28,562 nt of DNA from CAYPIE01 sp964410665. Lineage in GTDB: Bacteria > Planctomycetota > Planctomycetia > Gemmatales > Gemmataceae. A program made the translations under genes and the position numbers. Below the pieces are notes generated by a model. It did no database searches and was not told where the DNA came from. It saw only the letters and a list, made by a program, of their open reading frames with translations. This document shows, piece after piece, positions 7,921-18,000 of this stretch; the first letter of the stretch is position 1, and each line of letters begins with the position of its first letter. The DNA lies in assembly GCA_964410665.1 (NCBI GenBank), contig CAYPIE010000074.1, positions 1 through 28,562 of the forward strand. Reading direction: 5' to 3'.

Positions 7921-8478
7921 ATGTCGGAGGTGACTCAGCTCTTGCAAGCAATCAGTATAGGCGATCGGAATGCGGCGGAGGAACTGTTACCGTTGCTCTA
8001 CAACGAACTGCGGCGCTTGGCTGCCCGCCGACTGGCTCGCGAGAAGCCTGGCCTGACCTTGCAGCCCACGGCTTTGGTCCATGAGGCTTATGTCCAACTC
8101 GTCGACCAGGAAATGGGCCGAAAATGGGACTCGCGCGGCCACTTTTTTGCCGCCGCTGCGACAGCGATGCGCCGCGTTCTGGTCGATCACGCGCGACGCA
8201 AGCAGAGCCTGAAACGGGGCGGTGACTGGCAACAGCTGCCGCTGGATGAGGACGCGTTTACCACCCCTGAAGAAGACGAGCGAGTGTTGGCACTCCACGA
8301 AGGCCTGGAGTCGTTCGCCAAGGTCGACCCTCGGTCGGCCCAACTCGTGACCCTCCGGTTCTTCGCCGGCTTGACTCTGGAAGAAGCCGCCCAGTCGCTC
8401 GAGATCTCGCTGGCGACCGCCAAGCGCGATTGGGCTTACGCTCGCGCCTGGCTGAATGCCGCACTTTCCGATGATTGA
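7921..8478 (+). CDS. ECF-type RNA polymerase sigma factor (TIGR02999-like)
   Basis: A 185-residue extracytoplasmic-function sigma factor that would direct core RNA polymerase to specific promoters. Region 2 covers about residues 5-85, with 'AAEELLPLLYNELRRLAARR' and the subfamily hallmark 'LQPTALVHEAYVQLVD', then 'HFFAAAATAMRRVLVDHAR'. Region 4 (about 120-180) contains the helix-turn-helix 'LTLEEAAQSLEISLATAKRDW'. This pattern is specific to the TIGR02999 (Sigma70_ECF, PF07638) group, abundant in planctomycetes. Length is normal. ATG 7921 is preferred over the upstream TTG 7888 because it gives the family's usual N-terminus (MSEVTQLL) and follows GAGGG/AAGG elements at 7905-7917. A kinase gene begins 159 nt downstream on the same strand; in this group the partner kinase, rather than an anti-sigma factor, is thought to control activity. 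Confidence 0.96.
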   Translation: MSEVTQLLQAISIGDRNAAEELLPLLYNELRRLAARRLAREKPGLTLQPTALVHEAYVQLVDQEMGRKWDSRGHFFAAAATAMRRVLVDHARRKQSLKRGGDWQQLPLDEDAFTTPEEDERVLALHEGLESFAKVDPRSAQLVTLRFFAGLTLEEAAQSLEISLATAKRDWAYARAWLNAALSDD

Positions 8479-8623
8479 TAATTCGTTAGAAAATAGCGGT
8501 GTCCGTCAAACAGCGAGTCCTCCCGTCCCGCTGGTTTGGCTGCCAATGCCCGGCCAAAGAAAATCGAGGCCGGATATGCGCGACTCCCCCTGAAATCCGC
8601 ATTGGACTATAGTCAGGGCTCGC

Positions 8624-8630
8624 AGGAGGG
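8624..8630 (+). promoter_or_regulatory. Strong ribosome binding site fixing a GTG start
   Basis: AGGAGGG sits 7 nt before GTG 8638. It is the best Shine-Dalgarno match near the kinase gene and decides against the longer frame opening at 8536, whose first 34 codons have no ribosome site and no family similarity. Confidence 0.75.
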
Positions 8631-8637
8631 TTGCAGG

Positions 8638-11031
8638 GTGGACGAGAAGCAGATTTTCCTAGAGGCTTTGCAGATTAAGGCGATCGAACGGCGCGTCGTG
8701 TTTCTCGTGCACGTTTGTGGTCAGGATGCCGCGTTACGCCGCCGTATCGAGACGTTGTTGCGATCCTACGCCCAAGGCGAATCGAAGCTGAGAACCCCGC
8801 AACTCGGTGGGCAAACCAAGGCCAACCAGTCGACCGAGACCCAATCCATCACCGTCGATCTGGGCTTTCTTGCACCGGATGAGAGCGGCGGGTCGCTCGG
8901 GAGGCTAGGAGATTATGAGATCCTTACCGTGCTCGGTCACGGCGGCATGGGGATCGTGCTCAAAGCCCAGGACACCAACCTCAACCGCACGGTGGCCGTC
9001 AAGGTGCTTGCCCCCGCTCTGTCTGCCGTGCCCAGCGCCCGCCAGCGCTTCATCCGGGAAGCGCAGGCGGCCGCCGCGGTGTCCAGCGCCCGGGTGGTGA
9101 CAACCCACGCCGTCGAGGCGGGGGCCGACATCCCCTACCTGGTCATGGAGTATATCCACGGCAAGACCTTGCAAGAGAAGATCGACCAACAAGGGCCGCT
9201 CCCGTTGGCGGAGATCCTGCGCATCGGCACGCAAATCGCGCGAGGGTTGGCAGCCGCACACTCTCAGGGGATCGTCCACCGGGATATGAAGCCGAGCAAC
9301 GTCTTGCTCGAAAACCGCGGCGAGCAGGTCAAGATCGCTGACTTCGGGCTCGCCCGCGCGGCCGCTGACCGGCACCTCACCCACCCAGGCGAAGTCGTCG
9401 GCACTCCGGAGTACATGTCACCGGAACAAGCCCGCGGTGAAGCGGTCGATCACCGTACCGACCTTTTCAGCCTGGGCAGCATCCTCTACACGATGACGAC
9501 CGGCTGTCCGCCATTCCGCGCCCCAACCACCCTCGCGGTGATGCGACGCGTATGCGAGACCCCTCCCACGTCAATCCGCAAATTCAACCCGGATTTGCCA
9601 AATTGGCTCATTCGCATCATCGAACGCCTGCTCGCCAAGCAGCCCCATAAGCGATATCAAACCGCCAGCGATGTCGCCGACCTGTTAAGCCACCACCTCG
9701 ACCGGCTTCCCGCTCCCTCGAACACCCAAACCGAAATCTCCGTGTGCGGGCCGTCAGCCGGCCCTGCTGCCGCTCGAAGGGAACATCCCTGGAGACGAGC
9801 CGCTCGGGCCATCACCATGTTCCTTTTGTTGGTTGCCACGGTCTGCCTGTTCCAACTCCCCAGTGATATGAGACTCGGGCTAGGCACTGCTGAGCGTACC
9901 GGGACCGAGTACGCTGCGACCGCTCCAACCAGCGGGAAACGACACGAACCGACACGAACCGACCCAACCCCTGTGTCACCTCAGCCCGCTTCAGAGGACC
10001 GCTCTCGGCCGAGCCACCCCACCTGGGATCATCAAGCCGACCAGCGCCTGATCAACTTCGTACTCAACCAGGGTGGAAAAGTCGAACTGTTGGACCACCA
10101 GGACCAATTGCTCACCATCCCACTTGCGTCAAAGATTCCCGAGGGCGGCATCCGAGAATACCACCTCACTTTATGGGGCATGGACGATCAGACGTTCGGA
10201 GAATTCCACCGGCTCCTCGCCGGCTGCCCGAAACTCACACGCCTGCACCTGACCAAGCTCAGCGCGGAGTTTACCCAAGTTTCCCTGGACAAGATCGCCC
10301 AGATCCAAACCCTCGATTTTCTACGTCTGGGACGCATGCAACGGGACGGAGGGCCGTATCAGTTTGAAGTACTCGCCCGGATCAACAACCTACGGGCGCT
10401 CTATTTCGAAGATTCTCCCGACATCGGCGATGCCTTCGTGGTTGCGGCCAGCAAGATCCCCCAACTCACTGTCTTTGGCATCAATAACTGCCCGTTCACG
10501 GACCGGTCGCTGCCGCACCTCACGAAGTTAACCAACCTCGTCAAACTCATGCTCCTCTCGGACACGGAGATGCGCATGCAATCGATCCGGTCCTTGCAGC
10601 CGTTCCCATCACTGCGCATTTTGGAACTCGGCTTTCCTTCCATCAACGATGAAATCTGGGAGATCCTCCTCGGGTTCCCCACGCTGCACACCGCCAAGGT
10701 CGGCTACTACCGAGGACTGCCGGAGTTAAGCGGGGAAGGCATTTCCGTGCTCAACGGGAGCACCCTCCGTCTGCTTTCGTTCAATAACCTGGGTTGGACC
10801 GACCAAGGCTTCGGTGAGATGACGCAGATCAAGAATATACTGCATATCGGCTTGTTGAAATCCGTGATTTCGGACAAGCGGTTGTCCTATCTTGAACACG
10901 CGAAGCATCTGCGTGGGCTCGACTTACGCTACGTCACGATTTCGAAGCGTGCGCTGGAACGTTTACGTGCGTCACTTCCCTACTGCCGGATCATTTGCCC
11001 GGTCGCATCGGGCGCCGTCGTGGGCCGATAG
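8638..11031 (+). CDS. Membrane-anchored Ser/Thr protein kinase with extracytoplasmic leucine-rich-repeat-like sensor
   Basis: A 797-residue PknB-type kinase. It starts at GTG 8638 with VDEKQIFLEALQI, the N-terminus usual in planctomycete sigma-linked kinases, followed by an 'AALRRRIETLLRSY' helix. Kinase landmarks: glycine loop GHGGMG (100-105), ATP-binding Lys122 in VAVKVL, catalytic HRDMKPSN with Asp216, DFG with Asp235, and GTPEYMSPEQARGE in the activation/P+1 segment; the catalytic domain ends near 360. All catalytic residues are present, so it should be active. A single transmembrane helix spans about 391-408, then a Pro/Thr-rich linker. The C-terminal domain (about 460-790) has repeating 'LTRLHLTKLS', 'LVKLMLLSDT', 'LRILELGFP' and 'LRGLDLRYV' units at roughly 25-residue spacing, typical of leucine-rich repeats. 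The sensor side would face the periplasm. It probably acts with the upstream ECF sigma factor. Confidence 0.95.
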   Translation: MDEKQIFLEALQIKAIERRVVFLVHVCGQDAALRRRIETLLRSYAQGESKLRTPQLGGQTKANQSTETQSITVDLGFLAPDESGGSLGRLGDYEILTVLGHGGMGIVLKAQDTNLNRTVAVKVLAPALSAVPSARQRFIREAQAAAAVSSARVVTTHAVEAGADIPYLVMEYIHGKTLQEKIDQQGPLPLAEILRIGTQIARGLAAAHSQGIVHRDMKPSNVLLENRGEQVKIADFGLARAAADRHLTHPGEVVGTPEYMSPEQARGEAVDHRTDLFSLGSILYTMTTGCPPFRAPTTLAVMRRVCETPPTSIRKFNPDLPNWLIRIIERLLAKQPHKRYQTASDVADLLSHHLDRLPAPSNTQTEISVCGPSAGPAAARREHPWRRAARAITMFLLLVATVCLFQLPSDMRLGLGTAERTGTEYAATAPTSGKRHEPTRTDPTPVSPQPASEDRSRPSHPTWDHQADQRLINFVLNQGGKVELLDHQDQLLTIPLASKIPEGGIREYHLTLWGMDDQTFGEFHRLLAGCPKLTRLHLTKLSAEFTQVSLDKIAQIQTLDFLRLGRMQRDGGPYQFEVLARINNLRALYFEDSPDIGDAFVVAASKIPQLTVFGINNCPFTDRSLPHLTKLTNLVKLMLLSDTEMRMQSIRSLQPFPSLRILELGFPSINDEIWEILLGFPTLHTAKVGYYRGLPELSGEGISVLNGSTLRLLSFNNLGWTDQGFGEMTQIKNILHIGLLKSVISDKRLSYLEHAKHLRGLDLRYVTISKRALERLRASLPYCRIICPVASGAVVGR

Positions 11032-11254
11032 ACTCGCGAGTGGTTGTCCGGCTCCCGGGCGGCAGACGCCCCCCTTCGACCTGCACGTCAGCCGTCGCAA
11101 GCCATGTCTCGTCGCAATGGCTTGCTTCGACGATGCTCCCTCGATGCCCCCTTCGAATGCCTTCAGGCATCTCCCTAGAGGGAGGTTGTGGCAGCCGGAG
11201 ATCAAACTGTCGGTTTCTAGGATCTTAGTATAAGCTATGATTTATTAAAATGTG

Positions 11255-11273
11255 TTATATATCGTTATATAAT
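11255..11273. promoter_or_regulatory. AT-rich perfect inverted repeat containing a TATAAT
   Basis: TTATATA (11255-11261) and TATATAA (11266-11272) are perfect inverted copies separated by TCGT, inside an AT-rich island (11228-11275) that contrasts with the GC-rich surroundings. A consensus -10 hexamer TATAAT occurs at 11268-11273, but at the right spacing upstream only TTAAAA (11245-11250) is available as a poor -35. It could be a promoter or operator; evidence is limited to sequence pattern. Confidence 0.3.
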
Positions 11274-11340
11274 TTGACGCCCAGGTTCGGGATTCTGCAC
11301 CGACCACGGTCTGGTGCCGGTGCAAAGGAAAGCCGCGCTG

Positions 11341-11361
11341 GCCAAGTTTTTGGCTTTTTTT
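11341..11361 (+). terminator. Short hairpin with T-tract (intrinsic terminator candidate)
   Basis: GCCAA (11341-11345), loop GTTT, TTGGC (11350-11354), immediately followed by seven T residues (11355-11361). The stem is only 5 bp, but the T-run is the strongest in this GC-rich region. It lies 310 nt after the kinase stop codon, so it may end the sigma factor/kinase transcript or a short RNA starting at the TATAAT just upstream. Confidence 0.5.
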
Positions 11362-11790
11362 CCATTTGGTGAGCCGTTTTCTGCGCAGAATCCGCGTTGT
11401 GCTATGGGGATTTTGCTCTGGCGAAACAAGCACAGGCTGGTTTCGGTGTGGCTTGCCCGGCGTACTGCTCGGCTTTGCTTCGCGGCTTAGCCTACCGGTC
11501 GCCAGGCCACCCAGCTCACCGACACGGCTTGATGCACGGCAGCGGGACCTTCAGACCAGGTCGCTTGCCGCGAAGCCCGTCGGACAGAGGAAGATAAGTC
11601 CGTCGGTGGCAATCAGGATTGCTTAGATGTTGTGCAATGTTCGCTAGCCAGCTTGAAACAAGACTTGTGACCCTGAGCCCACCAGGACATTCGACCCGAT
11701 CGCAGACTGTCGACTCGAAAGACTCAAAAGCGGCTAAGCGGTGATGGGGGGCCAACGGAGTTTGCGGGCGGACCAACGGACAACATTTTG

Positions 11791-11806
11791 CCGAGCACCT
11801 GCTCGG
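11791..11806. repeat. 16-bp palindrome upstream of the giant gene
   Basis: CCGAGCA (11791-11797) and TGCTCGG (11800-11806) are perfect inverted copies around a 2-nt centre. A two-base loop makes an RNA hairpin unlikely, whereas a dimeric regulator site would have this form. It lies about 280 nt before the giant gene start. No known operator consensus is claimed. Confidence 0.35.
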
Positions 11807-12083
11807 AACCATAGATCCTCGATCATTTATGAGTTTAGCCAAGAGCATTCAATTGTTAAAGCAGTCAGTCGGGAATTACAGAATTATTCATTGATTTTTA
11901 TTCGTCTGCACGATGCGGTGAATCCCTTGTGCAGGGTGAAGTCTTCCGTCTTTACGCTTGATCTCATAGTTTTCGGATTATTGTTCACAATCAAAAGTGC
12001 TGTTTCATCCCAACTTTCGTAGCCCTCGACGCATTGTGTATCCGCAGTGAGTCCAGGGTTGAAGTACCCACCCGGAGCCCGCC

Positions 12084-15000
12084 ATGGCCGCCGATCACGA
12101 TCACGTTGACTCCTTGCAAGACCAGAACCGCTCACGTAGGCGGCGTCACCTACAGCGCCTCTGGGGAGAACTCCTCGAGGACCGCTGCGCCCCGGCCCTG
12201 TCCGCTGGCATCTTCGACGGCCCAGGCGATGTGATCATCGGCCCCGACCAGACCCTCGGCGGCAACGGCACCATCGAAGGGGACGTCATCACCCGCGGCG
12301 TGCTCAGCCCGGGCAACTCCCCTGGCATCATCGACATCATGGGCGACCTCACCATCGACGGTACGTATGATAACCCCGACGTGCCCGCAGACCCGGACGG
12401 GGTGGTGCTGATCGAGATCGGCGGAACTTTGCCCGGTCCAGGGGATACCAACGTTGATGACGGCTTCGACCAGATCAACGTGACCGGAACGCTGGACCTT
12501 CAGACGGGCAGCACCCTCGAGATTCGTCTGATCAACAACTTTGCCCCTCAGCTAGGTCAAACATTTGATATTATTACATATGGCAATTTAGCTGCGGATT
12601 CCAAGTTTGAGGTCGCCTCGGGGCAATTCGGCTTTGGCGACGGGTCGCTGTTTTTCGAAATCAATCAGTTCTCGGATAAGATCCAGCTTGAGGTCAAGGA
12701 GGCCCCCGGCGCCGGCAACATCCTTTCGACTACCCCAGGGATCAATGATGTCCTCGGGCAGTATTACAGCGACTACTTTGCATTCGACCCCACCGCCGAC
12801 TCGGTCGAGGTGGTGGGTAACCTTTCCATCAATCAGTTCGTCAACCTCCAGGGAACCTTCTCGATCGGGGCCGAACTCGTCGAGGATGCCACAGTAGCGA
12901 CAGGATTGCCCAGCAACGCGCTCAACACTCTCGGCCTCAGCTCTCTCGGAACGTTGTCGGGGATTGACATGGCAGCCCTGACGATCGGAGCGGCCAACGT
13001 CAACGCGTTTGTGGGAATCAACGGGCCGTACTTTCTTGACGACCTCAACAGCGACGGGCAGATCAGCTGGGCGTTCAACAGTGGTACCGGAAACGACTCC
13101 ACTAGGACCCTCGACGAAGCCGCGACCATCAACGGCGTCAGCTTCGCCAAGGGCGCGATTTTAGACCCGAGCACGGTCTTCACGCTCCTTCAGGACGAGA
13201 TCGTCAGCGTGGCCGGGGTACAGTACGGCGACATTGACCGAGATGACATCGTTGATGCAAACGAGACGGGCGAATTAGAAAGTGACGATGCCCTCGGGTT
13301 GGTGGCGACCAATATCGACATCGGTTTCACGGTGATGACCCCGGTCGCCGACCCGGATGATTCATCCCCGAATAATTTCGAAGCACTCGAAGCGGCCTTC
13401 CTCGGGGGCGGTCGGATCCCCCTCTTCTGGTCCCTCAAGGCAACCGCGGATCAATTTGCGTTCGTGGGCTTCGACGACGTCCAGTTGTCCGCCGATCAAA
13501 TCGTCGTCAACGTCAATGACGGGATTGCCTGGCCCGGCGACTTGGGCCCGCCCGTGATCGACTTCACCCAGCTCACCGGCGGGGCCCTCAGCGTCTCAAC
13601 CGGGATGGGCTCCGACCAGGTCGACATCGATTTCGACGGTAACCAGCGGATCGGCTTCAGCTCCGATCTCGTCAACGTCAAACTCGGGGAATTCGTGCAC
13701 GTTAGCGGCGGCGTCGCTTTCGAGAAGGGTCCGGTGACCAACGTCGAGGTCGCAACGGGCGTACCCAGCGACGCGCTCGACCTGCTCGAGTCACTCGGCA
13801 ATGCTATCGACTCCGGCCTCGGAACAGCCATCCGGAGCAAATCCGCAGGAATCTCCAACGTTGAAGTTGCAACCTTCCAAGTCGGGGCTTCCAACGTCAA
13901 CGCCTTCGTCGGTCTCGGCGGCCCCTACTTTACTGACCTCGATGGGGACCGCAAAATCAGCTGGGCAACCCCCAGTGGTGTGTCCGTGACCAACAACGAT
14001 GGCTCGGCGAAGGCTACGGTGCCCGAAGGCGGGGTTGAATACGGGGACCTCAACAGGAACGGCAAGATCGAGGCCAATGAAACAGCCGAACTGAACGAAG
14101 ACGCCGCGGGCTTGGCCGTGGAGAATCTGGACTTCGGCCTGGCGCTTTTTGAGCCCACCATCGGCTCGCTCGCCCAGGCCATTGGCGTCCCGGAAAGTTC
14201 CCTCAAGGGGATTATCCCGTCGTTCACCTCCTTGAAAGCCACGGCCGACCAATTCGGGTTGGTCGGCATCGACAACCTCCAACTCTCCGCCCAAGAGATC
14301 CTGATCAACTACAACGACGGGGAGGAATGGTTCGGGGAAGTGGGACCCCCGGTGGTGGATTTTGCGAATACCCCGGGATTTGCGGACGAACGCTTGGCGT
14401 TGTTCGACCAGGACACGGACGGCAAGATCACCGTGAAGGATCTGCGCGCGTTGACTGGGCAGAACGCGGGGACGGGGCCGTTCGCCTCCGTGTATCAAGC
14501 AGGAACCGATGAGAACAAGGTGGTCAGCCTGGACCTGGTCGTTAGCCTCCTTGACGCCAACACCGGTTTTGACCGCTCCCCCATTACGAACCGCACGGTC
14601 CCCGCCGACAACGGGCTCAACAACGGCATCTTGGAAGTCGAAGAAGTCGAAGCCATCCTCTCCGCCGCGAACTTGGCCGCCGATCTCGCCAAAAACGCCG
14701 ACGCCGACGCCGACGGCCAGATCGACCCACTCGGCTTCGAGGTCGGCACCGGCGGGCCACCGGTCTACCTCGACTTCGACGGCAACCAGCGCATCGGCTT
14801 CAGCTCCGACAACATCACCCTGCAACTCGACCAGTTCGTCTACGTCACCGGCAGCTTCGCCTTCGAGAAGGGCCCGGTCACCAACGTCAACGTTGCCACC
14901 GGCATCCCGTCCAACGCCATCAGCCTGGTCGAGCAACTCGGGAACACCATCAGCCCTGGCCTTGGTACTGCGATCGCTGCGACTGGAACCACGATCCCCA

Positions 15001-18000
15001 GCGTCGAGGTGGCAACGTTCCAGATCGGTGCGTCCAACGTCCACGCCTTTGTCGGCGTTGAAGGCCCGTTCCTCGAGAACGACCTGGATCAAGACAACAC
15101 CCCGAGTTGGGCCTTCGACACCGGGAACACCAACGCCAGTCGTACCCTCAACGAGGGGACCCTGACCATCGACGGACTGACCTACAGCTCCGACAGTAAT
15201 AACCTCCTGCCGGCCAACACCATCGTCACCCTTGGCGTCGATGAGATCGTGACCGTCGGCGGGGTGCAGTACGGGGATATCAACAACAACGACCTGGTCG
15301 AAGGGAACGAGAGCGCTGAAACCAGCGAGGCCGCCCTCGGTTTAGTGCTGAACAACCTGGACATCGGCTTCGTTCAAATGCAGCCGACCATCGGATCGCT
15401 GGCCCAGGCGGTCGGCGTCTCGGAGGACGCCCTCAAGGGGGTCATCCCCGAGTTCACCGCTCTGAAGGCGACCGCCAACTCCTTCTACTTCGTCGGCTGG
15501 GACGAGGTCGAACTAATCGCCCAGAACATCGTCGTCAACTACAACAACGGGACCGAGTGGTTCGGCGCTGTGGGCCCCCCCGTCGTCGACTTCGCTTCCA
15601 GCTTCCCGGTGATGAACGGCAACCCCGTCGGCTTCCCGGTGATGACCGGCGGTGCCCCGGTCTACATCGACTTTGACGGCAACCAGCGCATCGGCTTCAG
15701 CTCCGACCGGCTCACGCTCCGACTGTCGCAGTTCGTCTACATCACCGGCAGCTTCGCCTTCGAGAAGGGCCCGGTGTTATCGGTGGACGTGGCCACCGGA
15801 CTGCCCGCCTCCCTCCTGGCTACGGCGGAAGCAACCCTCAACAGCCTCGTCGGGAACAGCTTCGGGACTACCCTTCGCAGCGCCGCCACAGTCCTTCCCA
15901 ACGTCGAGGTGGCTACCTTTCAGGTCGGTGCGGCGAACGTCAACGCCTTCATTGGTGACGGCGGCCCGTACTGGGTCGATGACCTCGACGGAGACACCAA
16001 GATCAGCTGGGCACTGCCCGACGGCGGCACGTTTGACGAAACGGTCATGATCGGCGGCCAACAGTACACTGCCGGTAGCGACACCACCGGGATCACCCTG
16101 ACCGCGTTTGATGGCAGCGTGCTGGTCAGCGAACCAGTGCTGGTCGATGGTGTCGCGTACGGGGACCTCGATAAGGACGGGGTCGTTGACCCCGACGAGA
16201 CCGCCGAGTTGAACGAGAGGGCCGTCGGACTGGCGGTCGAGAATGTCGACTTCGGCGGGGTCATCCTGGAGCCGACCATTAGCTCCCTCGCCGCCCTGTT
16301 CAGCGTGCCGGAGAATGTTATCAAGAAGTTCTCCCCGAAATTCTCCTCCCTCAAGGCGACCGGGGATGCAGTCCGGTTGGTGGGCTTCGATGATGAAGAG
16401 TTCCAGCTGGCCGCGGAAGGAATTACGATCAACTATAACAACGGCACCGAGTGGCCTGGCGGCTTCGGACCGCCCGTCGTCGACTTCGCCAACACCGGCG
16501 CCTTCGTCGACGAGCTCAGCCGTTTCGCCGCACTGCTGGACACCAACAACAACGGCGCCATTACCGTCGGAGAGCTGAAGGCCCTGGCGAGCAGTTCGGG
16601 CTGTGCGATCCTCGAAAATGCCGGTGTCTTTTCCAACTCCACGCCCAATGACACCGTGGTCAGCTTCGACGACATCGTCGCCGCCTTGGACAGTAACGCC
16701 GCTTTGGACCGGTCGGGCATCGTTGCCATCCTGGGCGGGTTGAACAACAGTATCCTGGAGGTCCCAGAAGCCGAGGCTCTGTTCGACGACGCCAGTGCGG
16801 TCTCCGGGACCGACCTGGACGGCGACGGCCGGATCGAGCCACTCGGCATCTTCGCCGACGAACGTGCGATCCTGTTCGACACCAACAGCGACGGCGTCGT
16901 CAGCCTCGGCGAACTTCGTGGCATCGCCAGCAGCGCCGGACTCACGGCTCTGGAGAATGCTGGACTGTTCGCCAACGGTGCCCCGGACACCGACGTCCTC
17001 AGCCTGGACCAACTGGCCGCGGCCATCGACTCCCTCGTCTTCGACCGCAGCATGCTTGACGCCGTGAAGAGCAACGGGATCCTCGAAGTCGACGAAGCCA
17101 AATTCATCCTCACGATGGCCAACGCCAGCCTGGTCGACACAGCGGACGACGACGGCGACGGCAAGATCGACCCGCCCGGCTTCGAGGTCGGCACCGGCAC
17201 CACAACCGCTCCGGTGTACCTGAACTTCGACGGCAACCAGCGGATCGGGGCCAGCGTCGAGAATGCGGTTCTCCAGATCTCCGATTTCCTACACGTCCGC
17301 GGCACCCTAGCCTTCGAACAAGGCCCGGTTCAAACCGTCGCCGTGACCGGCGGGCTGCTCACGGACTTTACCACTGCCGGGGCCAATGCGCTGTTGTCCT
17401 CCTTCGGCTTTGACGCCCTGCCTCCGGAAATCACCGACTCCCTCATCGGCAGCTTCCCGGCATTCGGTGCCACCACCACCGAGGTCTCCTCGATCACCTT
17501 CGGGGCGTCGAACGTCAACGCGTTTGTCGGGCTGGATGGGCCCTACTGGACTGATGACTTAGACAACGACAGCACGCCGAGCTGGGCCTTCAACACCGGC
17601 AACGGCAACGATGCGGCCCGAACCATCGACGACGGCTCAGTCACCCTGTCCAACGGTATGGGCGGCACCACCACCTTCAGCAAAGGCGACGTCCTGCCGG
17701 AGAACAGGGTGATCAGCCTGGAAGTGGGCGACGGTACTATCACCGTCAACGGCGTCACCTACGGTGACATCGACGGCGACGGGATCGTCGATGCCAACGA
17801 AACCGCCGAGTTGAGCGAGAACGCCAAGGGGCTGGTCATCAACGACTTCGACTTCGGGGCGGCCATCTTCAACCCAACCAACCCGCTCGATTTCGTCAAG
17901 TACACCACCCTCAAGGCCAGTGCCTCGCAGGTAGGCCTGGTCGGCATCCAAGACGTTACCGCGGAGGCCACCAACATCCTGGTCGAGGTAAACCTGTCCA

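Larger units (their letters stand above)
11032..12083. other. Long intergenic region before the giant gene
   Basis: About 1.05 kb with no gene I can support. Open frames at 11366-11626 (+) and 11516-11848 (-) lack ribosome sites and recognisable domains, and their amino-acid make-up (Ser/Arg/Pro/Cys-rich) looks like non-coding translation. The region holds an AT-rich palindrome (11255-11272), a hairpin with T-tract (11341-11361) and a 7-bp palindrome (11791-11806). GGAG at 12074-12077 is the likely ribosome site of the giant gene. I see no tRNA or known structured RNA. Such a long leader could house the giant gene's regulation. Confidence 0.55.

Noticed and set aside
8536..8637. Extension of the kinase N-terminus by 34 codons
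   Set aside because: No ribosome site and no family similarity; the AGGAGGG before GTG 8638 and the typical VDEKQIFLEAL start argue for the shorter protein.
11516..11848. 110-codon minus-strand frame in the intergenic region
   Set aside because: Cys/Pro/Arg-rich translation without a ribosome site or domain; it may be a remnant but cannot be supported.
13791..17012. Further long minus-strand frames (13791-15092 and 15777-17012)
   Set aside because: These have the same origin as the 1,288-codon frame: low-stop antisense of strongly biased codons, with composition reflecting the sense modules.
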